A stretch of DNA of 64,000 nt, from the NCBI GenBank assembly GCA_928212115.1, contig CAKMRJ010005745.1, forward strand, positions 96,988,531 to 97,052,530. The letters run 5' to 3'. The stretch comes from Lactuca virosa. Its lineage: Eukaryota; Streptophyta; Magnoliopsida; Asterales; Asteraceae. Below are positions 42,983 to 56,311 of the stretch, piece after piece. Position 1 is the first letter of the stretch. Every line of letters starts with the position of its first letter. A program made the translations under genes and the position numbers. The notes below the pieces were generated by a model, which saw only the letters and a program-made list of their open reading frames with translations, was not told the origin of the DNA and made no database searches.

Positions 42983-43987
42983 TGATTTAACTTCAGGTTT
43001 GCTTGAGGATCATGTCTTGTAATCTTTCGGTGATGTTTTACTACTTTAGTTTACTGGATATGTTATACAAACCTTTGCTTTCACTAGATCTTGATGAACC
43101 CTCGTTGATATGCTTTGATTTTTTTTGTATGATTAATTGAGTTTTGTTTTTACTTGTGTTTGATTGATTTCTTTACCCTTCACATTAAAGTTATGATTTT
43201 TATTTTTTGTTGTTGAGTATTATTAGGATTAGATGATCATTCGATCTTGATGTACTTGAATCATATGGTTTTATTATCATTAGGTTTGTATGACTGAGAC
43301 TTTGATCATAGACACAAAATCACTAGATCATACCATTTCTGTTCGATTATATTTTACTAATTATGTGTTCACTAATTGCATGATCATTTTGTTAGTTTTT
43401 CTTTAATTATTAGTACTACGAAATCCGACAAAAATAACAAGTCATATTATAATTCGGTAATCAACTGGTTAATCCATTGCACTTCAAATATATCAAAAAT
43501 AGAAACGATATGATCTGGTGATTTCATGTCTATGATCAAAGATAACTAGTCATATTACAATTCGGTAATCAACTGGTTAATCCATTGCACTTCAAATATA
43601 TCAAAAATAGAACTTGGGGGATTCACATTATACTGGAAGTACTTCTTATCTATTTTTTCCATTTAGTTCTTTAGTTTCGTTAATTAATTGAGTGTTAGAA
43701 CAAGTTTATTAAGTGATTTCTCTCTGACTTAATGCATGTATTTATCTATTAATTTACCAACTTGTCCCAAAAATCATAATATACCTATTGTACCCTTTTG
43801 GCCAAAATGAATCTTCTCATGCATTATTTCTCTTGAACCTACTCATCTAGCTTCATATAAGAGAATTAAACCCATTTTCATGAAGTTACAACTTTATAAT
43901 CTTATTAAATTCGCATAATTGACCATTTTGCCCTTTTGGTCAACAGTTGACTAAAAGTCAACTCTCTCTAAATTTTGGGTTCTTACA
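42983..43987. other. Unclassified repeat, right part
   Basis: A/T-rich non-coding sequence continuing the repeat interrupted by copia-3. It ends at 43987 with GGGTTCTTACA, which reversed is TGTAAGAACCC, a common gypsy LTR start. A 64-bp segment is repeated 108 bp apart (43441-43504 and 43549-43612). Confidence 0.4.
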
Positions 43988-45340
43988 ACATACCATCCTT
44001 CAATATATTTCGTGCTTCAAATTTTTGCTTACTCTCTTGGTCATATTCTCACTTAATTACCTATTTCTAAGGTGATTCTCTTCATTAACCTTATAACCCA
44101 AGACAACAATCTACTTTCCTTTTTTTTTTGAATTTTCAATGCAATGGCCAAACTTTTTTAATCTATCTACTCACCATGGTTGTTAAGGGACGTCTACTAC
44201 TCTATCTACTCTTATTCCATAACATTACATACTTAACATCACTTCTCATCTTTTTGTACCACTTTTCACAACCAGGTAAACAAACTTACCTTTTTCATTC
44301 TTTTTCTTACAAGTGTACTAACACACTTCTTAAACATATACTATTAGGTAAGTAAGCATTATCCATACACTTACATTGTCCCATTCTCACTCTATAACAA
44401 GTGGCTACCCACCACTTTTCAAATTCTCTCCAACTCTTAGTGAATTATTACACTTAATCAATTCACCTTCATTCTAAAGTGTTGTGCCTAACCACAACTC
44501 TTTTTCACAACAGTTTCTTAGTGCTCTTGCACTACTTTGACATATTCCTGAGACTGAAAATCTTAGTTTGTACATGGAAATCTCTTCCAAGTACCAAGCT
44601 TTTCTTTCTTTTCCCACCATCCAATCCTCAGATAGCTTAATTGGTCTATTGAATCACCATAAGTGGAATATGTCTATAATAACCATACATTACATGCACA
44701 TTATACTTAGACAGTTTCAACATCACCATTCCACTCCCTGGTTCACAAGTATTTTATCTATTTTCTCATAAACCATTTCTCTACTTAATTTTTTTGGGTA
44801 CTTATCTTCTCTAGTCCCTAGCTTTTCTCAAGCCAACTAATATGTACTTATCACTTCTTCTTACCACCTCTATACTTGATACATCTAAAGGTTGGATTTT
44901 CACATACACACTCTTTTCTGACATTGGGACGTCACACACTTCCAATTTTTCTAACTACTTGTTTATAGATGACACCTAGTGATTTCATTCTCTACTGAGA
45001 ATATACATCCAACCTTAGTCTTTTCTCATTTCTAGATGACACCTATGCTACTTCTTACAATCTCTATAACTGTCCCTTAATACTCATAAGGTTTAGTTTT
45101 CTTTTTTTTTTTAAAATTTTTTTTACTCATAGTAAGCTCTTACATAATATACAAATATATATACAATCTAATGGTTCTATTTCTTCTCACCATAGAAGTT
45201 ACACCTCCTCTTCTTTCTCTCCTATAGGCACACTAACAAAGCATCCTTCTACTCTTCATAATCTATCTCTTTTACTTCGAGAAACTTCTCCCAACACACT
45301 GAGTGTTGTAATATGTCACAACATCAGAGCTACCCACCCA
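43988..45340 (-). other. Pyrimidine-rich decayed sequence, perhaps old gypsy internal DNA
   Basis: Just right of 43987 the minus strand reads GCACGAAATATATTGAAGG, weakly like the usual gypsy pol-end and polypurine stretch. Beyond that I recognise no domain. The frames at 44128-44355 and 44568-44771 are not convincing. Confidence 0.3.
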
Positions 45341-46300
45341 TAACTCAAAGAATCTCCCCATGTGAAAGGTTTCCCTGCAATCCTTGGAGCATTTGTAGGT
45401 AGCTTTGCAACATGATAAATAATTGGTGCAAATGGAGACTTGAAAATCTGTTGAAAAAAATAAATTGCTTTTGATATGTGATCCCTAATATCCCATTGAA
45501 AGATCTAATCTTGAGTCAAGGAATCAAATTTGAATTCAAATGCAACAATTTTGACTTATAATCATCCCACACTGACACGAAGGCTTTTTCTTTCTTGAAT
45601 AAATGTTCATGATACTTAACATTGAAGGCTCTAATATCTCCCAATAATTTATGCACATCAAAAAGCATATTGTCTATTTTTTATTGAAGACTAGAAGAAA
45701 TTTCTCCAAAGGGTTTAAGATTCTTTGCAATACTATTAGCAATATTTTTCAAATTTGACTTAAACGCCTTTAAAGACTCGTCTTTAAAATCAGCAATAAC
45801 AATAATCATGCTGGTATGTTGCTCTTTATACTTCGCTTTTCCTCACCGTATTTGATTTCAAAAGACTTGATCACAACTTGTAGTCCTTCATCCAAGTTAG
45901 CAACTGTATTCATCAGCATGGCTACGATCAATGCTTCATGAGCGTTTAACATCTCTTCCATAGACTCTTTTGTAATTGAAGTTAAGGAGGTGAACATTGT
46001 GGAAGATCCACTACAAAATCTAAACACATATTGTGTTTCGAGTTGAATATTTCGTATTCACGTCTAGACATTAAAGCGTCATCTTATATATCATCTTTGT
46101 CCTTGTTAAAAGAAAAAAGGACCAAGCTCAAAAGCATCATCATTGTCATCAGCTCCTTGATCCAGAATATGTCTAAATTTCCTCATTTGTAGGTGGATAA
46201 GTTGATTATGAAGAAAACAGTTTTACATTCAATGGATTTTGAAGAATACCATCAAATGTTGATGGATTAAAAGGAACAATTTTAGTGGTGATTGTAGAAA
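45340..46300 (-). pseudogene. Unidentified decayed coding remnant
   Basis: Several frames on the minus strand read like a protein: about 46090-46030 (DALMSRREYEIFNSKHN), a 73-codon frame 46027-45806 (ESMEEMLNAHEALIVAMLMN...), about 45680-45590 (KIDNMLFDVHKLLGDIRAF) and about 45460-45340 (APRIAGKPFTWGD). Stops and frame changes separate them. I do not recognise the family. Candidate origins are a host gene fragment or a transposon protein. The copia-4 LTR cuts it at 46302. Confidence 0.35.
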
Positions 46301-46301
46301 T

Positions 46302-46972
46302 TGTTAAATTTTGGGTATAAGTAAATCAATATATACTTGGATAATACTGAATTGGCTTGCGATCACTTTTGAAAGTCTGTGATTTCGACCATATAGCATG
46401 GGGTTTCACAAAATCAGATTTTGGATAATCCAAGAATGGCAATTAAGAAGTCAGGCCACTTCTAAATCTGAAACACAGAATGTAGCTTGCTGTTTTCCAT
46501 TTTTAATGAGACATATGAGAAAAAATGATCAATTTCCGGTATCAAAAGTGTTAACTATTTTTTGGAACATCAATCATACTTATATACAATGAAGATGATG
46601 GTTATTAGTTGGTTACCAACAAATATGGAGCCATAATAGGTAGTTAAAATGGTGGTTACAAGACATAACCAATTCTTAGCTCATAATAATGTCAAAACCT
46701 GTTTTTGGAGGGAAATTCATGTTCAGGCTCTTTCCTATTATAGACATTTGCTTAGATTTTGTCGTGCTGCTCCTAGACTCTCCCAGGGGCATTGCCCCTT
46801 GGAACTCTGTACCCTGGGGGCTCTCCCTGGACCTATGTATTCCTGAGTTCATATTTATCACTCTGGGTGTGCACCACGCACCTCCAGTCTTGTCAAGTAA
46901 GTAGAACTCATTCTATTTTGATATTATTAATAACCACACTAAAATATGTTGAAAGCACTAAAATCACTAACA
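46302..46972 (-). repeat. 3' LTR of copia-4
   Basis: TGTTAAATTTTGGG to CACTAACA, 671 bp, joined on its right to a polypurine tract and copia pol. It contains the inverted pair GGGGCATTGCCCC at about 46785-46797. Confidence 0.7.
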
Positions 46973-46988
46973 TTCCTCCCCCCATTTT
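46973..46988 (-). promoter_or_regulatory. Polypurine tract of copia-4
   Basis: The minus strand reads TAAAATGGGGGGAGGA against the LTR end. Confidence 0.75.
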
Positions 46989-47219
46989 ATTGTAATCCTT
47001 AATTAACTAAAAGTAAACACAAAACCAAATTCATGTATATAACAAAATGTCTTACATATTGAATTTTCACAGTAGTATAATACACGTCTCGCACACTCGA
47101 GAATTAGGGTGTGCTAAGAACTGAATCCATTAACTCATTTTAGTAATTGAAGATATCTTACACATAAGTTTTACATAAGATCTATTGTTTTATACATGGA
47201 ACTTTTAAAACCATGTGTC

Positions 47220-48451
47220 CTGTCTATTAATGAGTGCATAAAAGCCTAGACGAAGCTTTTGAAGCGGCAACACTTCACACTCACATAAATAGTTCTTCTC
47301 TGTTAATGCACTTTTTGAAAAGAACCATTAAGAAATTAAGAAACCTACTTTAAATCTACATGTTCTAAGCATATACCTTGGGATGCAACATAAATTCGCT
47401 CTAATCTCCATAAGCAAGCTTTCTATATTGAATTCAACTTTTAACATTTTATTATAAGGGAATAGGGTATCTCACCGGTAGAGATATCATGTGGGACTTA
47501 AACTCATCCCTATAACAGACTTTCTTACCAAGTGTCTAACTAACCCCTTCGTCAAGTGATCAGCTAAGTTCTATTAAGATTGATTAAACTCTATAGAAAT
47601 GATACCATGAGTAATGATCTTACATACCATACTATGCCTTACACCCACATATCACGAATTCCTATTATACACTTGACTTTTTACTTTTTCCAAGGCGGTA
47701 GCACTATCACACTGTATAGAGATAGATGATATATGTTTGGACACAAAGGGTTTTTAATGATCAAATTCATCAACCATTCACTTGTAGAAGAGTAGTGCTG
47801 CAAAGGCTACAAATTTCGGTTCCATACTTGAATTTGTTATGCATGTTTGTTTCTTGGAAGCACATGAAATGGTACATCCACCAAGAAGAAGTACCCAGCC
47901 ACTTGTAGAAGAGTAGTGCTCAATATTTGTAGTCCAACTAGAATCTGAATATCCTTCTATTACAAAAGGAAACCCTACATAAATAAAACCATAATCCATG
48001 GTCTTCTTAAGATGCTTTAGCAACTTTCTTACTGCTTGCTAATGATGAGTACTATGATTTCTAGTAGACCAACATAGTTTTCCTTCATCAAATATTGTAT
48101 CAGGTCTTGTGCTAGTCATAACATACATCAAACATTTAATGACCTTTGAATATTCAAGTTGCGAAACTGCTTCACCAATATTTGACATATGTTTATTACA
48201 TGTATCAAAAGAAGTACTCAAAGGATAAATATATGAACATTTGACATTCTTAATAATTTCAAAATGTAATGAGACCATGTAATTAAGATTCCTTGATGTT
48301 CACGTCTAACTCTTACTCCAAGAATCAATTTTGCCACCTCTATATAGATAATGGAGAATTTAGATGACAAAAACTCTTTGGTCATGTCAACTTCCCTTTA
48401 ATCATTACCAAATATCAACATATCATCTACATATAAACATATGATCACTGC
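47220..48451 (-). pseudogene. 3' part of Ty1-copia pol (copia-4): RT end and RNase H
   Basis: The minus strand starts at YVDDM (about 48440-48424), the reverse transcriptase active site, exactly where LTR B interrupts. The thumb region follows (SQLEYSKVIKCLMYVMTSTR, 48278-48039), then RNase H (GYSDSSWTTNIEHYSSTSGW, then TCITNSSMEPKFVAFAA) at 48023-47778. The C-terminus is recognisable to about 47480. Stops and frameshifts are numerous. A short direct repeat (CACTTGTAGAAGAGTAGTGC at about 47780 and 47904) lies in the RNase H part. The 5' half of this element should lie right of the window. Confidence 0.75.
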
Positions 48452-49163
48452 TGTCACACCCGCGAACCAGGAAGGCGGAAATGTCTGGGGGCGGATGACT
48501 TCATTGTATTGTATCATCACATTTGAATATAATTGGAAACATAGCAACCAACATCATACATTAAAGATACCAACATACATTGTTTACAGATTATATTTAT
48601 TCACAAATTTACACAAAAGTGGCAATAAATATGATGTTCCCAAATGTAGTAAATATCCAAAATCCATAGCCCAGATATGTCATACCCCAAAACCTAAGAA
48701 CGGCGGAAACGTTCTGGGGTGGAGGACGTCATGTAATGTATCACAACAATGTAAAGTAGTAACCAAGAAACAACATCATCCATTGCATTAATAGTATAAT
48801 TTTTAATTACAAGTGTGTTCTTTCATAGTATAAAACAACATAATTAATACTCAAAATAAAAGACGAGTCTTGACTGCTCCGTCTTCTCTAAACCTTGCAT
48901 CGGTACCTGTCTATTTGTGACCTGAGAATACAAGTTATTTTGAAAGCGAGTATCAACAATAAAGCTGGTGAATTCATAAGTATTTTAATGTCATTGATTT
49001 GGAAAGCTGTTATGAAAGACATGCAATTGTTGATGAAACATTTGATATAAGTGTGAAAACCCTAGAAAATCCCATATTTCCTACTAGTATAAAAAGAAGT
49101 CTTCTACCAAGACCCGACTGTTTTGAAAGTATGAACCTTTACATAAGTAAAACTGTTTTGAAA

Positions 49164-49338
49164 GTAGTCTTCTAACGAGACTCGCTGAAAGTAAGTAAGC
49201 AAGTAAGTAAGTAGTCTTCTCACGAGACCCGCTGTAAGTAAGTAGTCTTCTCACGAGACCCGCTGTAAGTAAGTAGTCTTATCACGAGACCCGCTATAAG
49301 TAAGTAGTCTTCTCACGAGACCCGCTGTAAGTAAGTAA
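49164..49338. repeat. 31-bp tandem repeat in A3
   Basis: Units GTAGTCTTCTCACGAGACC start at 49211, 49242, 49273 and 49304, with a degenerate unit at 49165. Confidence 0.88.
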
Positions 49339-49464
49339 TAATGTGATTGATGGTCCCCATACTAAAAGTTCTCCTTAGAAGAGATTTTGGAACCTAAAGG
49401 TGACTTCCGCAACGAATCGCTAGGTCGAAATCCACATTTATTTTACGAAATCATATATATATCC

Positions 49465-50107
49465 AAAACTATACCTATAATAGCTTACTAGAAATATATG
49501 AACGTATACCTTTGCTACCCAAAGGTACTGAACTGACTGATTAGAACTATTATGTCTATATATGTATACATAATATATAACTAATATTTAGACGACCTTC
49601 GAACGGATAACCGATACCCTAAAGCCACATCCAAACAAGGAAAAGGAAATGAGGCGAGCTAGCCTTCCTAAGTCCTTTAAACATTACTTATATAACTATA
49701 CATATATAGGCATGCTTTTAACAAAGTATCCATGTAAAAGTATCCACGTAAAAGTATCCATGTAAAAGTATATATGTAATCGTATAGACTCATGAATGAA
49801 CTGACTCTTGTGTGATTCCATGTACTAGGAATGGCAAGTAGTATCTCCTAACTATACCTATAATAGTTACTAGTAATGTACGAGTATAATCGGAAGTATA
49901 CCTTTGCTACCCAAAGGTACTGAATTGACTGATGGCACTTTTATGACTATATATGTATACATGATATATAACTAATATTTAGACGACCTTCGGACGGATA
50001 ACCGATACCCTAAAGCCACATCCCAACGAGGAAAAGGAGATAAGGCGAGCTAGCCGTTCAAAGTCCTTTAAACATTACTTATATAACTATACATATGTAG
50101 GCATGCA
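49465..50107. repeat. 391-bp direct duplication in A3
   Basis: The segment from AACTATACCTATAATAG to GGCATGC occurs at about 49465-49720 and about 49856-50107. The shared core GACGACCTTCG is at 49591 and 49982. The copies have diverged, so the duplication is not recent. Confidence 0.8.
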
Positions 50108-53094
50108 TTTGACAATATAAAAGTATAAAAGAAGTTTTGTAAAACCTTTGAAAAGTTTAATAACTAAGAAAATATGACTTGATATCAGTTTATAAAACAA
50201 TTTGAAAGTAGTTAGACAAGGCAGTTTGACAAAGGGTTTCAAACAAGTAAAAACGTTTTGGAAAATCATTTGAAGTATTAAGATGTTTGGTAAACAACTA
50301 AAAGCGTAGAAAAATCCATTTGTGTACTAGTTATTTATCACATGTGATTGATATAATAACTAGTATGATTCAACTTGTATTCCCCCCATAAAAGCATTTA
50401 AACATATTTAAAAGGCTAATTAAGGGCGTATGAACTCACCTGTTGTGAGTGGATCGGATGGAAGTGTCGGACAAGTGCTTGGTGTTAAGTGAAGACTTAA
50501 ACACACACAATGATCCTAATAACATATGAAGACATATGTATATATTCAATTAGTGATTATAACACTAATTAGACAAGTATAAACATTGTAAGGCGTGGAA
50601 AACACTTTGGTTCAAGTGTTATAGGTACCAAAGGGTTGCATCTAAAGGTTGTATGGCATGGCATTGGAGTTTATGGCCCAAGGACCACTCCTTATGGAGT
50701 TTACGGCCTAAGGTCATTTCCCCCATGAGTTTACGGCCGTAAACTCATGGTACTAAGTGCCATTTGGTGATTTAAGGTCTTATAAATCAAGATTGAACAT
50801 CCAATGATCAAGTCCAAGCCTTAGGAAAGCATTAGGGGCACAATAACACTACCTAGTAGAGTTTACGGCCTAAGGACCACTTCCTTAGGTGTTTACGGCC
50901 GTAAACTCTTATGGGGAGTTGTTTTGATTGTTGTTTAAGGTCTTAAACACTTCTAGGAAGGATCAAGGTTGGCATCCAAGGCTTAGGAAGGGACTAGGGT
51001 CCATTTAGCCACCCTAAGAAGGGTTTACGGCCCAAGAACATTATTGGCCATAAACTCCTTTGTTCTTATGTTTTTTTGATGATTTTCAAGTGTTATCAAG
51101 TTCATATTAAGCACACAAGAAGCTAGGGTAAGTGTACTTACAAGATAGAAGCTCGATTGGGTGTTTAAGGTCCAAGAACACTAGTGTGTGTTCTTGGTGT
51201 TTTGAAGATCTAAGTGAAAATCAATAATGAACAGATGAAATGATGTATAAACACTAGATGATAGGTTATAACAACAAATCAAGTCAAGAAAAACTTACGT
51301 TTTCGTAAGATCGGGTGAAGAACAGGATGCTACTTGAGAGAGAATGGCTATTGTTCTTGAGTTTGGAAATGAGGAATGAACCAAATGGGGGGTAAACTCA
51401 TGTCTAAGCCATGAGTTCACGACCAAGATAGAGTTCACAGCCAAACTCCCCTTGTTTGGCCGTGAACACCTAACTAAGGTGTTAGTTGATCAATTGCTAT
51501 CCCGATATTCTAGAAATCACTTCCTTTTATCCGTTCGATTCATGAATAATTAAATAAAATACCCAAACGGACTCTAAACTGGCTAAAAATTAGCAAAAAA
51601 GTATATAACTTTTAATTGGAGTTCTGGACTGTAGGGTTGTACGAATGAAAATTTCGGGTTGTCACAAGATAACTGCTCACTGAGTCCCTGAGAATACAAG
51701 TCGTTTTGAAAAGCGTCAACTAAATAGTTGGTGAGTTTATAAGCGTATTTTTATAAAATCTTTGTAACATCTTTGATTGTAATAATTTGTAAAATTCTAG
51801 AAAATCCGATATTTTCTGTGAAAATGGTTTGGAAGTCTCGTTCCAAAACTGTGAATAATTGCATGTGTGTTCTATGTTTTCTTGTGTTCATAATTGAAAA
51901 GAGTGTGTGTTCCTAGAAAAATCCCTTATTTTCTGCTTTATGAAAAATTGTAGTCTTAAAACCCTAAGACCGGGATGGTGATAGTAATGTACAAAATGAT
52001 GCGTAGTTTTATATTTTTATAAAACCAATGAAGTGTATAATTTCGTAAATCCAAAATAACATTGTTAATCCCTATGTGAGTCATTACAACCATTCTTAAT
52101 ATGATTGATATGCCTGTCATGACGTTCTCCAGGCGTCGATTTCGGTAAGATATTTGTCACCCTAGACTGGCCTCGTCTAGCTGTAGCGAACAACTCAGGT
52201 GTGGGGGTGTCAACCCCGTATACACAATTACCTCACTCTCCCTCCAGGAGACTCTGGTTATAACTTTAGTACTTAGGGTGTACACAATAGATAGGTACGA
52301 CGAAGGAAAGTCTCACAAGTGCCTTATCAGATTTACGCGAAATTTGACTCCCATTATTGAATAATGAAAACAACATTACTAGTGTAAACTCATGAGTGCA
52401 GTTTTATGACATGCGTTTTACAGCTTTATGACATACAACATATAACTTGTTCTTTTAATTGCTTTATGTTGGACAGATTATGACATGCAAATTTTTCTGT
52501 CAGAATAATTCTGTTTTGTAAACCGCTTTGGTTAAATTATTTATAACACTATTTGTAAATAATCATTAATGGACTTATCTACTTGTAATATATGTTGTGT
52601 AAATAGCATAATCGTTTAAGTTTTTAAGCCCTAAAATTGATCACAACATATTACGACTATTTTACTAATAATTATAGCTTTTAGTAAAATAATCAAATTT
52701 GTACACTGTTTAACACACCAAAATTTAGTTTTAGGAGTTTTGTAACACAAAATATATTATTTTGTTATGACATTAGCATGTCACGATTTTTACAAGATAC
52801 ACATAAAATCTTGAAACTTCTTACATCAAATATTTGTGTAAATATATGTATTAAAAGATATATGTCCCAAATGTTAACATATTTGAGTATAAACCCATAT
52901 TCTTGTCATTTTTTATTGTACAACCCATATCCACGAGATTTCACACAACATACATGTTGACAAACACATATTTCATGATTTTTATGAAGATGCATAATAT
53001 AAACTTCATGTTCATGCAAATACCCAAAGGTTAAGCACATTACACATTGGTACATGCAATTATCCAATGGTTAAACGAGATTTTCACTTGTATT

Positions 53095-53205
53095 CCCCCC
53101 CCCCCCCCCCCCCGCAAAGAGTATGAAAAACACGAAAATGAGTGGGGTATGAAGCTCACCTTGGAGTTTTTGAGTGGTAGAAGAAGAAGAAGAAGAAGAA
53201 GAAGG
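53095..53205. repeat. Poly-C run and (GAA)n microsatellite in LTR B
   Basis: Nineteen C in a row (53095-53113) expand the conserved GGGGGG run of these LTRs. A GAA repeat lies at about 53179-53204. Run length may be unreliable in the assembly. Confidence 0.9.
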
Positions 53206-54147
53206 AAATTTCGAGCCTAGGTTGTGTTCTTGGTGCGATTCTCGAAATGGTGGTGTTCTAAGAGACTACACACAAAATGGTGTGTAAACATGAGCTTTAG
53301 TTTGAAATGATGCAAAAATACTTGAATCTTACAAGATTACTTACCAAGTTCTTGAGATTGCTTGAAGAAATATTAACAAATGGCATGCACCCACACTAAA
53401 ATTTTGAGAGAATGAGGTGGGAACTTGAGAGGAAAATGAGTTGAGAGAAAAGTTTTGAATGAGTGTGGGAGGAGGGGGGTCGGCCGATCCTAAGAGATGG
53501 AGGGGGAAAGAGTAAGAGTTCACTTCTTCAAGTTGATGGGATATATGCTTTGATGCATGGAGGTTATAGGCTTTGAGGCATGCTAGACAAAAATGTGCTG
53601 GCAATGCTTATTTTCCAATCCTTTTTCCCTTTCTTTGTTTTTTTTATTAACCCATAAGCGACCCATAGGGTTCTTAGCCCAAAGTGTGGCCCAAAAATAG
53701 TGGGCTTCGATTTTGGCTTGGCCCAATAAAAATTTCCGGCCCAATGGGAGTTTTCGTTCCATTTAGGGCCTAAGAAAAAGGTTTTCGGCCCAATGTAAAG
53801 CCCAAAAGAAGTTTTCTGCCCATTAGGGCCCAATGAAAGGTTTTCGGCCCAATGAGACCAACTGGAGAAGTTATCGGCCCAATAGGGCCCAATGAAGAAT
53901 TCTTGGTCCAATAGGGGTTTAGGGCCGAGAATTCTTGGGCTAAGGCCCAAAATTGATTGGACATAACTTATTGGATCGAGTTTTCGACTTGCATGAGGTT
54001 GTTCCGACTTGATTCACAATGTATGAACGTATGGACTTAAATAGCATTGTAGTTTGAATTTCACTAAATGAAATGATGCAAGGTTACATGGAGGAAATTG
54101 TCTTGTACAAGGATCAAAATCTTAACCCTAATTTACTAGTTGTGACA

Positions 54148-56311
54148 TCATCCCCCCGTTGGAGGGAATTTCGTCCTGAAATTTGTTCTGGAGTAGCCTT
54201 CAAGAACTAGGAAAAAGATGGGGGTACTTTTGCATCATCTGATCTTCATGTTCCCAGGTGAACTCTGGTCCTCGCTTGGCGCTCCATCGAAACTTCACAA
54301 TGAGAATGCGACTTTGTTTTGTTCTCTTCACTTCTCTATCCATGATTTCAACTGGTTTCTCAACGAAAAGGAGATTTTCAACCACCTCAATCTCATCAAG
54401 CGGGACAACGAGAGTCTCGACAGATAAGAATTTCTTTAAGTTTGACACATGAAAGACAGGGTGTACATTGCTGAGCTCTGGTGGTAACTGCAGCTTGTAA
54501 GTCACCGCACCAATCCTGGCAAGGATTTCGAATGGACATTATTGAGCTCTATCCATGTATCTTGGATTCAGTTTTCCATGCTTCCCAAAGCATATCATCC
54601 CTTTCCATGGAGAGACCTTAAGCACTACGTGATCACCGACTTGGAATTCTAGGGGCTTCCTTCGTCTGTCAACGTAGCTCTTATGTCGGTCTCAAGATGC
54701 CTGGAGTCGTTCCCTGATCTGAACAATCTTCTCAGTTGTTTCCCTAATAATCTCGGGCCCAGTGAGAATGTTGTTTGGTACCTGCCCTTTTGCCAATTGT
54801 GTGTCTCCTACCTCCGCCCAATAGAGAGGTGATCAGCATTTTCGTCCATAAAGGGCCTCTAAGGGAGCTACCTTGATGCTAGTGTGATAGCTATTACTGT
54901 ACGAGAATCCGATTAGGGGCAAATGGTTATCCCATGCTTTGCTGAAGTCTATCACACAGGCTCGAAGCATATCTTCCAAGGTTTGGATGGTCCTCTCACT
55001 TTGACCATATGTCTGGGGATGGTAACCGGTGCTCATATCGAGTTGGGTTCCCAACGACCTCTGTAACGACTGCCAAAACCGGGAGGTAAACCTACTATCT
55101 CTATCCGAGATAATAGATATTGGCACTCCATGTAATCTCACAACCTCTCTTATGTAGATCCGGGTCAGCTTCTCCATTTTATACGTTTTCTTAATTGGCA
55201 AGAAATGGACGGATTTGGTCAACCGATCGACAATCACCTAGATGGCATCCAATCTGTATGTCATCATGGGAAATTTGGTTATAAAATCCATTGTGATTCT
55301 CTCCCATTTCCACTTACGAATCTCCGGTTGTTGAAGGAGTCCCGAGGGCTTTTGACATTCTACCTTCACCTTGGCGCAAGTCAGGCACTTTCCCATGTTG
55401 GTAGTAATTTCTACCTTCATATTCGGTCACTAATATTTTTCTTTGAGGTCTAAATACATTTTGTCGGAACCTGGATGGACAGAGTACCTTGTCTTGTGTG
55501 CTTCATTCATGACTACGTCTCTGAACCCTCCATATTTTGGGGTCTAGATCCGGTACATGAGATAGTATGCTCCGTCCTCGTTGATTGTAAGATTCTTGTC
55601 CATCCCACACAAGGCTTCGTTTGCGATGTTCTCTGGATTCAAGGCTTCCAGTTGAGCCTCCTTGATTTGCGAAGACTAGTGGGAATGGATGGTTATCGTT
55701 AGTGTTCTTACCCGGCGACCCGAGTATTCTTTTATGCTTAGGGCATCGGCCACCACATTAGCTTTGCCCGGATGGTACCTTATCTCACATTCATAGTCAT
55801 TCAACAGCTCAACCCATCGCCGCTGCCTCATGTTTAGTTCTTTTTGGGTCAGGATATGTTAGAGGCTTTTGTGGTCTGTGAAAATGGTGCACTTCGTCCC
55901 GTAGAGGTAGTGCCTCCAAATGTTTAGAGCTAAGACCACAGCTCCCAACTCCATATCGTGAGTGGTATAGATTACTTCATGGGTCTTCAGTTGTCTAGAT
56001 GCATAGGCTATAACCTTCCCATGCTGCATAAGCACACATCCTAACCCTTGATTCAATGTGTCACAATATACCACGAAATCTTTTGTTCCCTCTGGAAGGG
56101 ACAACACCGAAGAACTGCAAAGGGCTTGTTTCAGGGTTTGGAAGGCAGCTTCTTGTTTCGTATCCCATCTGAAGGGTACACCCTTCTGGGTTAGAGCGGT
56201 GAGTGGCTAAGCGATCTTAGAGAAATTCTGAATGAACCTCCTGTAATAACCAGCGAGGCCTAAGAATTGCCTGATCTCCGTAGATGTTGGTTGTGTTCCT
56301 CCTAGCTCCGA
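54148..56311 (-). pseudogene. Ty3-gypsy pol (element B): RT end, RNase H, INT, chromodomain-like tail
   Basis: AACGGGGGGATGA at 54160-54148 is the polypurine tract. The tail (54505-54200) has VKFRWSAKRGPEFTWEHEDQ, a chromodomain-like end. Integrase is visible at 55420-54833 (CLTCAKVKVECQKPSG, MIVDRLTKSVHFLPI, SDRDSRFTSRFW, GYHPQTYGQSERTIQ). RNase H is at 56107-55859 (DFVVYCDTLNQGLGCVLMQ, FTDHKSL). The RT thumb (STEIRQFLGLAGYYRRFI) begins at 56300. All these blocks lie in one frame, separated only by stops. The rest of RT, protease and gag are missing because pol is joined directly to LTR sequence at 56311/56312. Confidence 0.85.

Larger units (their letters stand above)
48678..51666 (-). mobile_element. 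Solo LTR of family A (A3) with perfect target-site duplication
   Basis: TGTCATACCCC to GGGTTGTCACA, 2,989 bp, flanked by AGATA on both sides (48673-48677 and 51667-51671). No internal element sequence is present. It interrupts LTR B and contains two perfect GTTTACGGCCGTAAAC palindromes (50729-50744, 50891-50906) and the CAGGTGAGTT donor-like word on minus (50433-50442). Confidence 0.92.
48452..54147 (-). repeat. 3' LTR of gypsy element B, with nested solo LTR
   Basis: TGTCACACCCGCG at 48452 to TTGTGACA at 54147; without the nested LTR it is about 2.7 kb. It is followed by a polypurine tract and gypsy pol, so it is the 3' LTR on the minus strand. It shares with family A the CTTGTATTCCCCC run (53086-53113), a donor-like AAGGTGAGCTT (53152-53162 on minus) and the CTGAGAATACAAG block. 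No gene is supported. Confidence 0.8.

Noticed and set aside
37007..42987. Target-site duplication for copia-3
   Set aside because: The flanks atatt and tgatt share too little; either mutation or a shifted end obscures it.
36524..43987. Firm call of a single LTR interrupted by copia-3
   Set aside because: The ends look like TG...CA but no matching target sites or primer site were found and orientation is unclear, so it is listed only as an unclassified repeat.
47778..48278. Possible host gene between LTRs
   Set aside because: The minus-strand frames match copia RNase H and the RT thumb, so they are transposon remnants.
53095..53113. Poly-C run as a special element
   Set aside because: It is an expansion of the G/C run conserved in these LTRs, and homopolymer length is prone to sequencing error.
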